Source: Mercenaria mercenaria (taxonomy: Eukaryota; Mollusca; Bivalvia; Venerida; Veneridae). Taken from it: a stretch of 64,000 nt of DNA. Of the stretch, positions 24,665 to 37,139 are shown in pieces. The stretch spans positions 10,248,001-10,312,000 of the forward strand of contig NC_069368.1 in the NCBI RefSeq assembly GCF_021730395.1, given 5' to 3'. A program made the position numbers and the translations under genes. The notes under the pieces are model-generated. The model was given only the letters and a program-made list of their open reading frames with translations, searched no databases and was not told the origin of the DNA. Position 1 is the stretch's first letter, and each line of letters begins with the position of its first letter.

Positions 24665-27600
24665 AACGCAATCAATGTAAACGGTTTTCTATGAGGAATG
24701 TTAACATACTTTGTCAAGATTGCAAACTGGCATTATTTCGAGATCTCTAATGCTATTACATTTTGTTATCGTTTTGCACTTTATAAATATACATACTTAG
24801 ACAGCTCATGTGTTCGTAACCAATTTGTTTATTACCATAAGAAACAACGTAAACGATTCTTAGATCTAATCCATTTTTTATAAGAGAATGTTTAAAGGAA
24901 ATGTTAATACACTAATAAATTGTCACATGTTTTATATAGGTACGTTGTAGCAGGTGCGTGTTCCGTGTTTAGTGGGTTTGGTGATCTGATTGGGAAGGTC
25001 GAATTTACTCTGTGTTACATTTCAGCCATAATTAATGGCACTGGCCTCCAGATCGTTCAAAAACAAAAAAAGGGATACATTTTTAGATATCTGGAAATTA
25101 ATGCTGCATTTCTTAAGAATGCTTTGAAACTTAATTATTGACAGACTATATGTTACGGAAACACATGAGAATTAGTTGCTTACTACTTTTTACGATGAAA
25201 ATCGAAAAGCGTTTGTAACGCTTTACGCGAGGTGAATTGCCTCGATTATAAATTTCTATATTTAACGCGAATTGAACACTTAATCCTCTGTAGCGGTCTT
25301 GCTAACAAAAACTCATATTCTAGTGTTCATAATATGACCAAACTTCAATTTGAAAGAGAGATCATAGTTTAGCCCAAATCTAGAGGTCAGTGCCTTTAAA
25401 CTCGAAATTTGCAATTTTCAGTGTAGCAACTTTTATATCTTCCTAAACAAATTAAATATGTGCTCATAAATACAATCCGTCTAATTATACTCTATGTGTA
25501 ATCAATTTGTTTAGCTATTTTGTAATTTAGTAAATTTACAGCTATAATCAAATCGCACATTTAGTATTTGCAGATTTAATATTTAAAGGGTAATTCTGGA
25601 ATTGTCTAATAACATTCATAATTAAGATATATGACACCCATTTCTGTTATCTAAGGCAAAACACACATTGATGGTTTTGATATTTATCGAAAAGTTTCAA
25701 ATGTTTCTATTTGTTTTGGATTACAATTAGAACACCGAGGAAAACATTACAAAGAATATAGTAATTGAAATGTAAAGAATGTTTGTTTTTTCCCATTCAG
25801 CTCCTTTCGCATATGAAAAAATAGAAGTGTCATTTTGAATTTTACATTTGTCAGATTTGAAACTCTTTAATACGTTTTCTTGCATATATCTTGAAACGTG
25901 TAGGCCGACGTCGACAGAAGCAGTAGTAACTTTAAAGTTCCTTAAGGCTTTTAATTTTGTATTAAAACAGAAAATGCTGCTGTCCAAATAGAGACTACAC
26001 ATAATGGAATAGAAAAACGCTATTTTCCTTATTACACAATAAATTGCCAACAAACATTGTCTTCATTTGCAACCTCTGAACTTATGCAACAATGTTGCTT
26101 CATTATGTACCTCTTTTTCTCTTCTCAATTAAAACCGAAAGCGCAGCTGCAGTGTACCTCTTTTCTCCAAAAAGTTCCACGTCGATAGTCAAAATTATGG
26201 CAAATTGACTCTATGCCATTCTTAAATTTTAGTTTAGAATTTAGACATCATAAAATTATTGTCGTCTGACTCAGTCGGAAATCAGTTTTTAGCAAGATCC
26301 AAACGCACTTTAACGCCTGTTCCTTTTAAAGAAATTCTTGACCGTTCCAAGGCAGTGCCCCAATTTTCAATTTGTCTCTTGTCCGAACAATGTTATATGT
26401 TAATTTGTATGTTGTCTTGTATGTTCGCGCGTAACTTCCCTCTCCCTGACACCTTGCATATCCCTTTCTACACATCCATTTTTACCCAGTCTCTTTCTCA
26501 CAATTTTAAATCGTGTGATATCTTTACACTACAGTTTGCTGGTTAAAGAAATGAAGAAACGTTTGACACGTGGACCGGCGAGAGCTCATCATGACGTCAG
26601 TTATGACGTCCCATAGCAGCACCTACGTGAATGGTTGTCGAATAAAGTCAAGTGGAATATTTGAAGATCAAGGGGTGCTCATATTCACATGAAAGAAAAC
26701 TTACCTTTCTAATAGAACAACTTTACAACTGAAGACAAACGGTCACTTTGTCATTTTAAACTTTTAACATAGTTGTAACCGTTTCTTTAACGTAGAAAGC
26801 AAACAACATTTATCTAGAAAGAGTCTTTTTGGGCTTATTATGTCAGCTGGTTCTCTGTTAGCCAGTTGCTTATTTCACATAGACCAAGACTAAATACTGT
26901 CAGCTTCGCTCTTTTTGTTGTTAGAAATACCGATTCGTCCAGACTTGTCGGAATAACAAAAATAAGCTGGATGGTAGGATAGATGGATTGATTAAAGGAT
27001 GGATGGATGGAAATAGAACTCTTTACAGATAAAAACACTTAATTTATGAAGTTGGCCATTGTAGAGACCATATAAACGAAGCAACAAAAATCCGAACACT
27101 GTCCTTCTTTTGTGGTGCCGGGGCCGAAAGAATGACACAACGAAATAATAGCAAAACATTGTTCCTAGACATGCATGTGACCTAGACTATGTAAGGTTGT
27201 CTGGAGACAGTTCATTATAAAAAGTAACCACTTCCAAGCATAACAATTTATTTGATTACTCTATATTTTCAATCGCGTAATGATTAACTTAATATTAAGA
27301 AAATACATAAAAGCTTTAAAGAAAAGTGTTTCACTTGATGTTAATTTTCATACTACATATACCTCACCATTTCAAATCAGCCACAATATATATGTATTGC
27401 TGACAGGAACATTAACATTTGATCTATTTGGTGCTTTCTGTGATTTATTAGAGCATTTCTAGTTATTAATTGAATTCTAAGCTGATTTTCATTTCTGAAA
27501 ATGAGGGTTTGTTAGAACAAGTAATTTTTCTAGACGCAGAAACAAGTATAAGTATGAGAGTAATAAAGGGAAACTGATAGTTTCCCTGAATAATTGTCGT

Positions 27601-27949
27601 CTGCTTTCTGCTTTGTCTGGAAAGTATCGTATTTAAGAAAATTATCTGCGAAAAGAAAATATATCTGCAATGAATTGTGGGTATTCGTTTCCTCTGGTGC
27701 TTTGTGGAATTACCTCTCTAAATTCAGTCTGCATCAATGGACGAAAACCTCATTTGAAATACTTTAGGGCCCTTTATTTAAAATTAAATAACAAAAACGT
27801 GTTACTTAAGAAGGGAAATAAGGATAACTTTCATACACGCAATATCTTATGGAAAGTTCTTTCGAAATGTGAGTTAATTCTAAGCAGCTTTGTTGCTTTT
27901 TCTTTTTGGTATTTCATGAAAATGATTGCGATCACGTTAGATTCGACAA
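24665..27949. other. Anonymous AT-rich DNA, no gene seen
   Basis: Short frames (25727-26053 -, 26259-26546 +, 27670-27954 +) lack domains and splice context. A consensus CRE, TGACGTCA, lies at 26592-26599 with a second TGACGTCC 13 bp on, but no adjacent gene was found. Confidence 0.5.
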
Positions 27950-28210
27950 AATAATTTGGTGATTCAGGTCTGTAATTGCGCATATCGTTTCAGTGATCTA
28001 CAAACTGTATTATTAATCGATCCGTACAATTGATGAAATAATATTTACCGTAGGTAGTTATTACTCGAATGGAAAAGTCTTGTAAAATGCAAAGTGCAGA
28101 GCTGTTTGTAGTAAAAGAATAATTTCTCTTTTCCTCTGACAGCTCTGTTTCTGTTGTAATGGAGTTTTGGTAAGGAATAAATTACGTATTATCGTGATCA
28201 AGATGAAAAA
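27950..28210. repeat. Old dispersed duplication block, copy 4 (partial)
   Basis: Shares 'cgaatggaaaagtcttgtaaaatg', 'ttcctctgacagctctgtttctg' and 'gtaaggaataaatta' with copies 1-3. The GC-rich core that follows in copies 1 and 3 is absent. Confidence 0.5.
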
Positions 28211-28957
28211 TTATTTGCTACTTGAGAAAACTTTACCGACGCAAGCAAGACTTTATAATAAACAAAATTTGTATTAAACCAATTTATACGATTCTAGTAA
28301 TTGTTTTTCATAAAAATATAAATTTGTCTATAAATAAATCTCGTTTTCTGTTACAGTTTCCAACAAAAAATATTCATTTAACAGAAAAATTACATTAAAA
28401 GATAAAAAGTTTTGCTTCAAGGTCTATCGTTGTTGGTGTGCGCTATTTATAGAACTGGGTCAGGTCATGCATATTAGTTAATGAAAGAAGTCCGGAAAAG
28501 TACAATACGGATTTTTTTTCTGCCTGTTCGTATTTACTTGTGAAATACAAGCCGTATTTTGGACAGAATTTATATAGGTATCTAATAATTCAATATTCCA
28601 TAATAGTACATGGGGGATATGGTGGCAGGTTTGAAATCCTTCGTCTAAGAAAATCATGCAACGCCTTAGTACCAGAACTGAACGGAATGAATTGTCACGA
28701 CAGTATTACTTAAAGCCTTGAATTTTCTAATAATAATGACATCACTGAAAAGATTTAATATTCAGTTATTTAAACCTATAAATGGGCATGAATGTTTTGA
28801 ATTGAGCTTAATGACAACGGTTTAAGAGGAAACCATCACTAAAATAAAATAACAAAAACAGTTGTAAAACACCTATGAGATTACATGCGTTCCCATGTCT
28901 TATTGTATATAGTGTAAATGTGTGGAACAAGCTGAACGTAAAGTGTTAATATTTTAA

Positions 28958-29162
28958 CCTTTACCCTGCTATATTTCTAAAATGGGCTGGTCCATTATTC
29001 AATTTTGGCAGTACCGCTTATTATTCAAAGGGGATTTTTCTGAAAATTTACTGACTGAATAGCGAACAGTGCAGACCATAATCAGACTGCACGGATGTGC
29101 AGGCTGACCTTGATCTGCACTGGTCGCAAAGGCAAAATCACTTGCCACCAGCAGGCTAAAGG
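28958..29162. mobile_element. piggyBac-like MITE, copy 1
   Basis: 205 bp bounded by TTAA at 28954-28957 and 29163-29166. The ends CCTTTACCCTGCT and AGCAGGCTAAAGG are inverted repeats. TTAA target sites with CCYT-type ends are the piggyBac signature. A second copy in opposite orientation is at 55305-55510. No coding capacity. Confidence 0.75.
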
Positions 29163-29180
29163 TTAAAACCCGATTTGATA

Positions 29181-29700
29181 AAGAATGGCCGTCAGATTTA
29201 TTTGATCTACAAAATAAATATACTAACTTTAATAATTATCGGAGCTTGTTTCAAATTGATCGGTGGAGTAGAGTACACAAGAAGAAGGATTTATCTTCTT
29301 AGACTCCGAAGAGCATGTGTATAAGAAATGAGTTAGAGGACGAGTACCATTTTATACTTGCATGTGGCGCTTACAGACAGCTAAGAAAGAATATTTACCG
29401 TCAGTTTTTACGAGTTCTCCTAGTATGTTCAAGTTTATACACTTGATAAATAGTAATAATAAGAACTGTTACACCGACTTTAAAAATTATATTTTTAAGA
29501 CATTTCAACAAAGAGATAGGAGTATAAATGTTCCTGTATAACGTAATAATTTGTTTACACTCTCGTTTATATGTATAATATTTGTAGATGTCATTCAATT
29601 CTTTTTGCATGCCATTTGTTAATATGTTATGGAGACAGATGATAAGCTGTAATGCTTAAATCTAAATAAACATTTTGTTCTGTTCTGTTATGTTCTATTT
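29181..29700 (+). mobile_element. LINE 3' end, 5'-truncated (in duplication copy 1)
   Basis: Broken frames encode EWPSDLFDLQ and then MCIRNELEDEYHF...ACGAYRQLRK-type residues, the C-terminal CxxxxEDEyHF...C...lR pattern seen after the reverse transcriptase in many invertebrate LINEs. A 3' UTR follows, ending AATAAACA and a short TTCTG-type tandem tail. Here the frame is interrupted more than in the copy at 32537. The clade is not resolved. Confidence 0.65.
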
Positions 29701-31369
29701 CGAACAACAGCTAAAGGAATTAGTCAGAATTTCCGTGTCGACTGATCAATGCAGAAAATGCGTCATCGTTGATTACTCATGGTGAAAATCAAATGTATCA
29801 ATTCTGGCGAAAATAGCCTTGACTTTGGGCAATGGCATAATTGCAGCAAATTTGGTTAATTTGAATACAATAAATTGTCGCAATTTTGTCTAGTTAGACA
29901 TCATTTTGCATGCACTTTAGTAGTTTAAAGTAGATCTACCTTATCTGGTTGGCATTATTAGGACATCTAATTTCGTCAGCGATGAAAGATTTGGTCAATG
30001 ACCATTTTCTCATAATTCGTCGGCGCCATGATTAATCAGTGTATCGCTACAAAACACTTAAAGTGATACAGTAGAGATGATTATATAACAATATCTTATA
30101 TATATAAATGTAATAACCTTTTTGTTAGTGTTTGTCCGTCAAATTCAGTTAAAATTTGCTTGTTCATTTCTGAAAAAGAAACTGGAAATTAGCTTAGAAT
30201 AAATCCAAAACTTGATTAAATAACAAATCAGATATTTATTGGCTCTCTTTGTGCAATAATTGACATTTCGATTTGGAAATGGCCCAGTTTATGTAACTGT
30301 TAATTTGATTGCTAAATCAAATAATCTTATAAAGTCTAGCGGTGATATTAATGAAAAGGAAAATTATGTTATATTTTAGACAATTTATGGAAAACATTAC
30401 ATAAGCAAATTGACTGATGACGTCATGAGATCCTAAAACCAATTTTGGTCGTGGAGAATGCATTCTGCAATCTAAAAAATTTGATTTCATAACACAATAT
30501 TACCACGTAAATAAAACTTGAACGATGAAATAAAACACAAATTCGATCAAAACGTCTGATTAAGATGACGGAGTGAAGACTTCTATTTAATTAAACGTAC
30601 GTAGATTTAAATAAAAGTACCTAGAGAAATGTTCAACGTAATGATTTACACTTATTATACTCATTATTAAAATGTTTCAAAATTTTCTGATAAAACGCAT
30701 CCGAAAAAATATACACAGACGAAAAGAAACAATAAAACCGGAATATAAAAAAAATGTTATACTAGTATTCGCATAGATTAGAATTTTTAAACTAAAATAG
30801 TGGTACTGCTGCAAATACAATTATAGACGAAATGTAGTAGGCCCCGTAATACCACTCGACAATTTCCGTGCGCTTATGTAGACTTGTTCGGCATTTTGGC
30901 AATATTCCTCAACGCGCACATAGCTTTCCGTAAAAAAAAACAACAGATAAGCGACCAATAGCAACGTGACTGGGTGTCACCACAGTATTGAAGTTCTTGC
31001 GGGTCGTTGTATCCTTAAAATTGTGAAGTTTCCAATTTGAAGCCACTCCTATTTTTTTAACTGCTAGCATTTCAAATTAATCTATTGACATTGTGTAAAT
31101 TTTGTGTAACTTCTGAAATAAGAATGTCAAGATTGTTGTAACAATGTATATATTTATCTAGTCAGAAACACTGTGACTATGTTAAGAATTTTGATACCCC
31201 AACACTTGTTTACAAAGATGGTAAAAATACAAAACGTATCCTCTTGCAAGAGATCTATTTTTTCGATATTCCCAGCAAAAATCTATACTAAAGTAGGCCT
31301 ACGTCAGAAGTAGAAAATTACAGCATATGGTGCACAGTGACAGTCATAATACGCATACGGTGCACTATG
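29181..31369. repeat. 2.19-kb direct duplication, copy 1
   Basis: Matches 32537-34729 in the same orientation, about 97% by eye, 3356 bp apart. Small indels include a 16-bp stretch present here near 30525 and about 15 bp absent near 29995. The left edge is inside a LINE 3' end; the right edge is at 'acggtgcactatg'. The unit contains a CRE (TGACGTCA, about 30418) and a CCAAT motif (about 30957), so a promoter-like piece may have been copied; no gene is visible. Confidence 0.95.
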
Positions 31370-31389
31370 ACTTAGGTTGCTTTGTATCG

Positions 31390-31439
31390 ACAAGGATGCC
31401 ACCGGGGGCATCAAGCGTTTATTGAACACAGCTCCTTGT
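31390..31439. repeat. 50-bp micro-element with ACAAGGA/TCCTTGT ends
   Basis: A 50-bp unit with 7-bp terminal inverted repeats (ACAAGGA...TCCTTGT) and an internal GATGCC...GGCATC hairpin. A near-identical 50-bp copy lies at 52866-52915 in unrelated flanks, apart from a shared TATCG just outside. Confidence 0.7.
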
Positions 31440-31539
31440 TAAAAATCTAAATAGATTATTCTCGGTATTTTATTTCAAGCATGCTCGAATTTTCTAAGCA
31501 ATCGAATTTAAAACTGGTATTGAATGTGAAACTATCTTT

Positions 31540-31676
31540 TAAACAGCCAGCTTCCGGGAAAACCCAGTACTGGTGTCATATGAGAAGTCATGGTCGTGAC
31601 TCCTTTCACGGATGCTTGAACCCACGACCCCTGGGTTGAGCGGCCGACACATTATTCACTGGACGACCGCTCCCCT
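31540..31676 (-). mobile_element. tRNA-like SINE head fragment
   Basis: On the minus strand, GAGCGGTCGTCCAGTGAATA...GTCGGCCGCTCAACCCAGG is followed by a box B-like GGGTTCAAGC, as in tRNA-derived SINEs of a third family. No tail or target duplication was identified. It is unlikely to be a functional tRNA because the arms do not pair well. Confidence 0.5.
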
Positions 31677-32536
31677 CAAAATATTTGAATTTCGGTCATC
31701 CTGCTGGATCTAATTTCAATTCTGCCTCGAAATTCGACGAATTATTTTTATTTTAATTTCGATTTCCGAGTCTGTGCGAAATTCAGTGTAAGCGAAATTC
31801 AACATCATCCTTTCAAAATTTGAATCATTGATTTTTTACTTCTAACTTGCCCAAAATATGCCGCCTAAAATTTCAACGTTTCTTTTTTTAAATTTTGAAC
31901 TTCGATCCTGAAGCTGTTTAAAATTGACTATTGGCTGTAAACAAATCATATTATGGAGCGTGCACTAATTAATAAATCCGTACATGTGTGCTGTTTAGCG
32001 GGTGAGAAGATATCAGTCTTTACCGTTAAGGAGCTTAAATTCCGTAAGAATTGACGGAAACATACGAGAATGTTCGAGTCTTTCCGATAAGGAAAAAAAA
32101 CCTATACTCATCTGCAAAATGCTTAAAAAAGACCATTTTCATCTTCACCTAGAAAACTGAAATTAGTATGAAACAATAGCTAAATGAATATAGATTACTA
32201 AGTCGTTTGCAAAGGTCTTTAAGCACACATAAGAATCTATTTATTCTTTGTTAAACAGAAGAAATTTCAGCAAATTATCCATATTTTACTATATTTCTAA
32301 TTGTAGATAGACAGACATAAAGTATACGCAAAAAAAGACCATTTTTTTAAAATTCATTTTTAAAATAAAATATTCATAAGAAAGACAATACATTGAATAT
32401 TATCACATCGTTTGCAAAGCTAAAATACCTATAATACTTTTTCCATGAATTTAAATAAAGTAAAGGGCTCCTTCTTTGCGCTATATAAAATATTTTCACT
32501 CGTGTGAAAAATCGATGGGTTTAATTTTCCCATATG
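31677..32536. other. Anonymous AT-rich spacer between duplication copies
   Basis: No gene or recognisable element. It separates the two 2.19-kb copies. Confidence 0.5.
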
Positions 32537-33058
32537 AAGAATGGCCGTCAGATTTATTTGATCTACAAAATAAATATACTAACTTTAATAATTATCGGAG
32601 CTTGTTTCAAATTGATCGGTGGAGTAGAGTACACAAGAAGAAGGATTTATCTTCTTAGACACCGAAGAGTATGTGTATAAGAAATGAATTAGAGGACGAG
32701 TACCATTTTGTACTTGCATGTGGCGCTCACAGACAGCTGAGAAACAAATATTTACCGTCAGTTTTTACGAGTTCTCCTAGTATGTTCAAGTTTATACACT
32801 TGATAAATAGTAATAATAAGAACTGTTACACCGACTTTAAAAATTATATTTTTAAGGCATTTCAACTAAGAGATGGGAGTATAAATATTCCTGTATAACG
32901 TAATAATTTGTTTACACTCTCTTGTATATGTATAATATTTGTAGATGCCGTTCAATTTCTTTTTGCATGCTATTTGTTAATATGTTATGGAGACAGATGA
33001 TAAGCTGTAATGCTTAAATCTAAATAAACATTTTGTTCTGTTCGGTTCGGTTCTATTT
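32537..33058 (+). mobile_element. LINE 3' end, 5'-truncated (in duplication copy 2)
   Basis: The frame 32671-32898 encodes MCIRNELEDEYHFVLACGAH...LRNKYLP, the LINE C-terminal EDEyHF pattern. It is preceded, after a stop, by DRWSRVHKKKDLSS from the same ancestral protein. The 3' UTR ends AATAAACATTTTGTTCTG and a short pentamer tail, typical of L2/CR1-like LINEs. The frame may extend slightly upstream of 32537 (IFPYEEWPSD), so the LINE rather than the duplication may set the left limit here. Confidence 0.65.
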
Positions 33059-34729
33059 CGAGCAACAGCTAAAGGAATTAGTCAGAATTTCCGTGTCGAC
33101 TGATCATTGCAGAAAATGCGCCATCGTTGATTACTCATGGTGAAAATCAAATGTATCAATTCTGGCGCAAATGGCCTTGACTTTGGGCAATGGCATAATT
33201 GCAGCAAATTTGGTTATTTTGAATACAATAAATTGTCGCAGTTTTGTCTAGTTAGACATCATTTTGCATGCACTTTAGTAGTTTAAAGTAGATCTAGCTT
33301 ATCTGGTTGGCATTATTAGGACATCTAATTTCGTCAGTGATGAAAGATTTCGTCAACGATCATGTCATGGACCATTTTCTCATAATTCGTCGGCGCCATG
33401 ATTAATCAGTGTATCGCTACAAAACACTTAAAGTGATACAGTAGAGATGATTATATAACAATATCTTATATATATAAATGTAATAACCTTTTTGTTAGTG
33501 TTTGTCCGTCAAATTCAGTTAAAATTTGCTTGTTCATTTCTGAAAAAGAAACTGGAAATTAGCTTAGAATAAATCCAAAACTTGATTAAATAACAAATCA
33601 GATATTTATTGGCTCTCTTTGTGCAATAATTGACATTTCGATTTGGAAATGGCCCAGTTTATGTAACTGTTAATTTGATTGCTAAATCAAATAATCTTAT
33701 AAAGTCTAGCGGTTATATTAATGAAAAGGAAAATTATGTTATATTTTAGACAATTTATGGAAAACATTACATAAGCAAATTGACTGATGACGTCATGAGA
33801 TCCTAAAACCAATTTTGGTCGTGGAGAATGCATTCTGCAATCTAAAAAATTTTATTTCATAACACAATATTACCACATAAATAAAATTTGAACACAAATT
33901 CGATCAAAACATCTGATTAAGATGACGGAGTGAAGACTTCTATTTAATTAAACGTACGTAGATTTAAATAAAAGTACCTAGAGAAATGTTCAACGTAATG
34001 ATTTACACTTATTATACTCATTATTAAAATGTTTCAAAATTTTCTGATAAAACGCATCCGAAAAAATATACACAGACGAAAAGAAACAATAAAACCGGAA
34101 TATAAAAAAAATTGTTATACTAGTATTCGCATAGATTAGAATTTTTAAACTAAAATATTGGTACTGCTGCAAATACAATTATAGACGAAAGGTAGTAGGC
34201 CCCGTAATACCACTCGACAATTTCCGTGCGCTTATGTAGACTTGTTCGGCATTTTGGCAATATTCCTCAACACGCACATAGCTTTCCGTAAAAAAAAAAT
34301 CAACAGATAAGCGACCAATAGCAACGTCACTGGGTGTCACCACAGTATTGAAGTTCTTGCGGGTCGTTGTATCCTTAAAATTGTGAAGTTTCCAATTTGA
34401 AGCCACCCCTATTTTTTTAACTGCTAGCATTTCAAATTAATCTATTGACATTGTGTAAATTTTGTGTAACTTCTGAAATAAGAATGTCAAGATTGTTGTA
34501 AGAATGTATATATTTATCTAGTCAGAAACACTGTGACTATGTTAAGAATTTTGATACCCCAACACTTGTTTACAAAGATGGTAAAAATACAAAACGTATC
34601 CTCTTGCAAGAGATCTATTTTTTCGATATTCCCAGCAAAAATCTATGCTAAAGTAGGCCTACGTCAGAAGTAGAAAAATACAGCATATGGTGCACAGTGA
34701 CAGTCATAATACGCATACGGTGCACTATG
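32537..34729. repeat. 2.19-kb direct duplication, copy 2
   Basis: Second copy of 29181-31369, with the LINE frame less damaged. An 83-residue minus-strand frame at 34179-34430 is open here but not kept in copy 1, so it is not supported as a gene. A third, more diverged copy of the last 240 bp lies at 35341-35578. Confidence 0.95.
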
Positions 34730-35340
34730 GGTTTTTAACATACAGCCAGTTAATCGCCACAAAAATACAGATATATGTTTCAATCAATATAGTATATGAG
34801 ATAGTTTATATGCACATTACTCTTTCTTTCGGTCATTATCATTCTGCATCTTTTTGCATGAACCCTGTCACGTTGAAATATAATTCGATTTACCTCACGG
34901 TGAAATTAAATGTGTAGACACATATTGAATTATACACGTTAAATGGAAGATGAAAGACTCTCAACAAATATTACTGTGCAAACAACAACACACGTTACTG
35001 AAAATGGTAAACTTTATTATCAAATTATGTTTCGTAGAATTCTATTTTACTTTAAGTCATTTGTAAACTTGAAAATCGCTCACTGTTATAATGTACTGTA
35101 TATAATACCAGGAAAACGTGGAAGCCAGCCTCAGTAACTCATATAATTTTAAATCACACTAATTTAGTAAAGGACACTAGAAATATACACAGTTAATCAA
35201 TATACCTACTAACCCTTAAAAGCTTCTCAACCAAGGTACTCAGTCTTCAGTTTTGAACATGTGCACATATGAGTCTGCCTAGAATGTCTGGCAGATTGTA
35301 AATCAGCAGAGCTATGAACCAAAAGTATCTCAAGACTTAA

Positions 35341-35578
35341 CAATGTATATATCAATCTGGTAAAAAAAACTGTGACTATGTTAAGGATTTTGATTCCCCA
35401 ACACTTGTTTACAAAGATGGTAAAAATACAAAACGTAACCTGCTAGTGCTTGCAAGAAGTCTATTTTTTTCAATATTCCCAGCAAAAAAAATCTATGCTA
35501 ATTAACGTAGGCCTACACCAGAAGTAGATAAATACAGCATATAATGCACAATGACGGCCATAATACGCATACGGTGTG
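35341..35578. repeat. Partial third copy of the duplication's right end
   Basis: Matches 31141-31369 and 34501-34729 ('actgtgactatgttaag', 'ccccaacacttgtttacaaa', 'cccagcaaaaa', 'cataatacgcatacggtg'), at an estimated 80-85% identity, so it is older than the two long copies. Confidence 0.85.
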
Positions 35579-37139
35579 GGGAATCACACATGATCAAAAT
35601 AATCTCTAAGCAAAAATTCCTACCCTGATAAAATATGAACATATAAACATAGCCTAACATACGGGTAACGAAAGTTTATGTAGATTTCAATGATAGATTT
35701 CTGGTAATTACGAACACTTACGAAAATAAGAAGTCGCATTTCATTGAAGTGTTAAAAATAATCAGAAGATGAGTGTCACTGAAATCTATGTAGTTTTAGA
35801 ATAAATCTATGTTGCCATAAGACAGGCTATATCTAAAAATTAGAGCAAAACTTGCTTCAATATTACCGCATATTATTCGTAAATATATTTGATTTAGAAG
35901 TTATTTTGATGATGATAGTACAAGACGCCACTTCAGAATTCCACCTAGGTGCAATATCTCACAAATGTGTGATGATATTTTATGACTTTTTTCTGTGCTT
36001 TATCGTCTTACGTACTACTCTTTCCGCACCAAACAAAAATATGTTTGACTTAGTTCAGCCCCGCATAAACGTAGAAATTCTTTCCACCAGTATGTTTTAT
36101 GGCGACCTCGTTTTAAACGTTGTATATTGGATTTATATAACTTCATGTTGTCATTTATATGAACTGAGTGAAATAAATAAAGTTGAAAGAAAATGTGTTA
36201 TTTTGTATTAATAAATAGAGGTACGATTTGGAGAAATATCCGTTTTCTGGTATAGCGGGGTTCTGGTTTACAGTTGTATTTTTTTTTCTAATGAAATAAG
36301 GATGAAGCCCAAATTTTAGGACTGCGAAATTCGATCAGTTTACATGCGTATCTTGTATAAAGGGTGTTCCGGTTAATAGAGGTTTTATTGTACATGTACA
36401 ATAACGCAGTGTAAACCGGAAGTAATGGGGAACTCATAGCACAAAAAGTTTAAAAGTCATACTTTTTGTTTTAAAACTGTGAGCGCCTTGAATGCCTGAA
36501 ATTGCAAATTTTAACAATGATGCTGATAAAATGTGCATTTGATGCCAATTCATCTGAAATTATGTTAATTCTGAACTTGTGACATACACGTACCAAAACC
36601 AGTTGTTACTTATTTTTGTAGTTTTCTCGAAAAATAAAAAAGTACTACTAAAAACGTAAGAAGTGATCCAAAGCTGTTGATATGGACATCAGATCGTAAT
36701 AATTCGTAGAAAGCATAACGAATTTTCTGTAGTAAAAATGTTGACCAAAACAAAAATTTCAAGCTTTATGCAAGAGAGATAAACCATACAGACACATAAC
36801 AAGATATCTTTTTGGTTATTCCCCTTAGGCAGTGTCGCTGCCTTAATAACTAGATATATTCTATAATTGCTTTGAGGAAATCATTAAACTTTTAAAAGTA
36901 ATGTTAAGAAACTAATAAAACCTCATAAATTCGTCATTCAATATTCAGCTGTCAATATCATATAGAAAGTAGCTAGATGGGTCTGCAGTGAGTGACAATA
37001 TGTGTAACGGCTGGCAGTGACATACACAAAAAATGACGAAGCTGATCGTAGAAACATCATTTACCTGCTGGCAGTAACATCTATACTAATTTTGGTGACA
37101 CAATTTCAGTTACATCATCTAACTGGTATTACAGCTTTA
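35579..37139. other. Anonymous AT-rich DNA, no gene seen
   Basis: The 119-residue frame at 35852-36211 is hydrophobic but lacks domain similarity or splice signals that I can recognise. Near 37010-37100 'ctggcagtgacat' and 'ctggcagtaacatc' resemble the subterminal repeats of the next element, so its true left end may lie in this stretch. Confidence 0.45.

Noticed and set aside
34179-34430. 83-aa minus frame in duplication copy 2
   Set aside because: Not kept open in the 97% similar copy at about 30820-31070.
35852-36211. 119-aa hydrophobic frame
   Set aside because: No domain, no splice context and a composition expected of AT-rich non-coding DNA.
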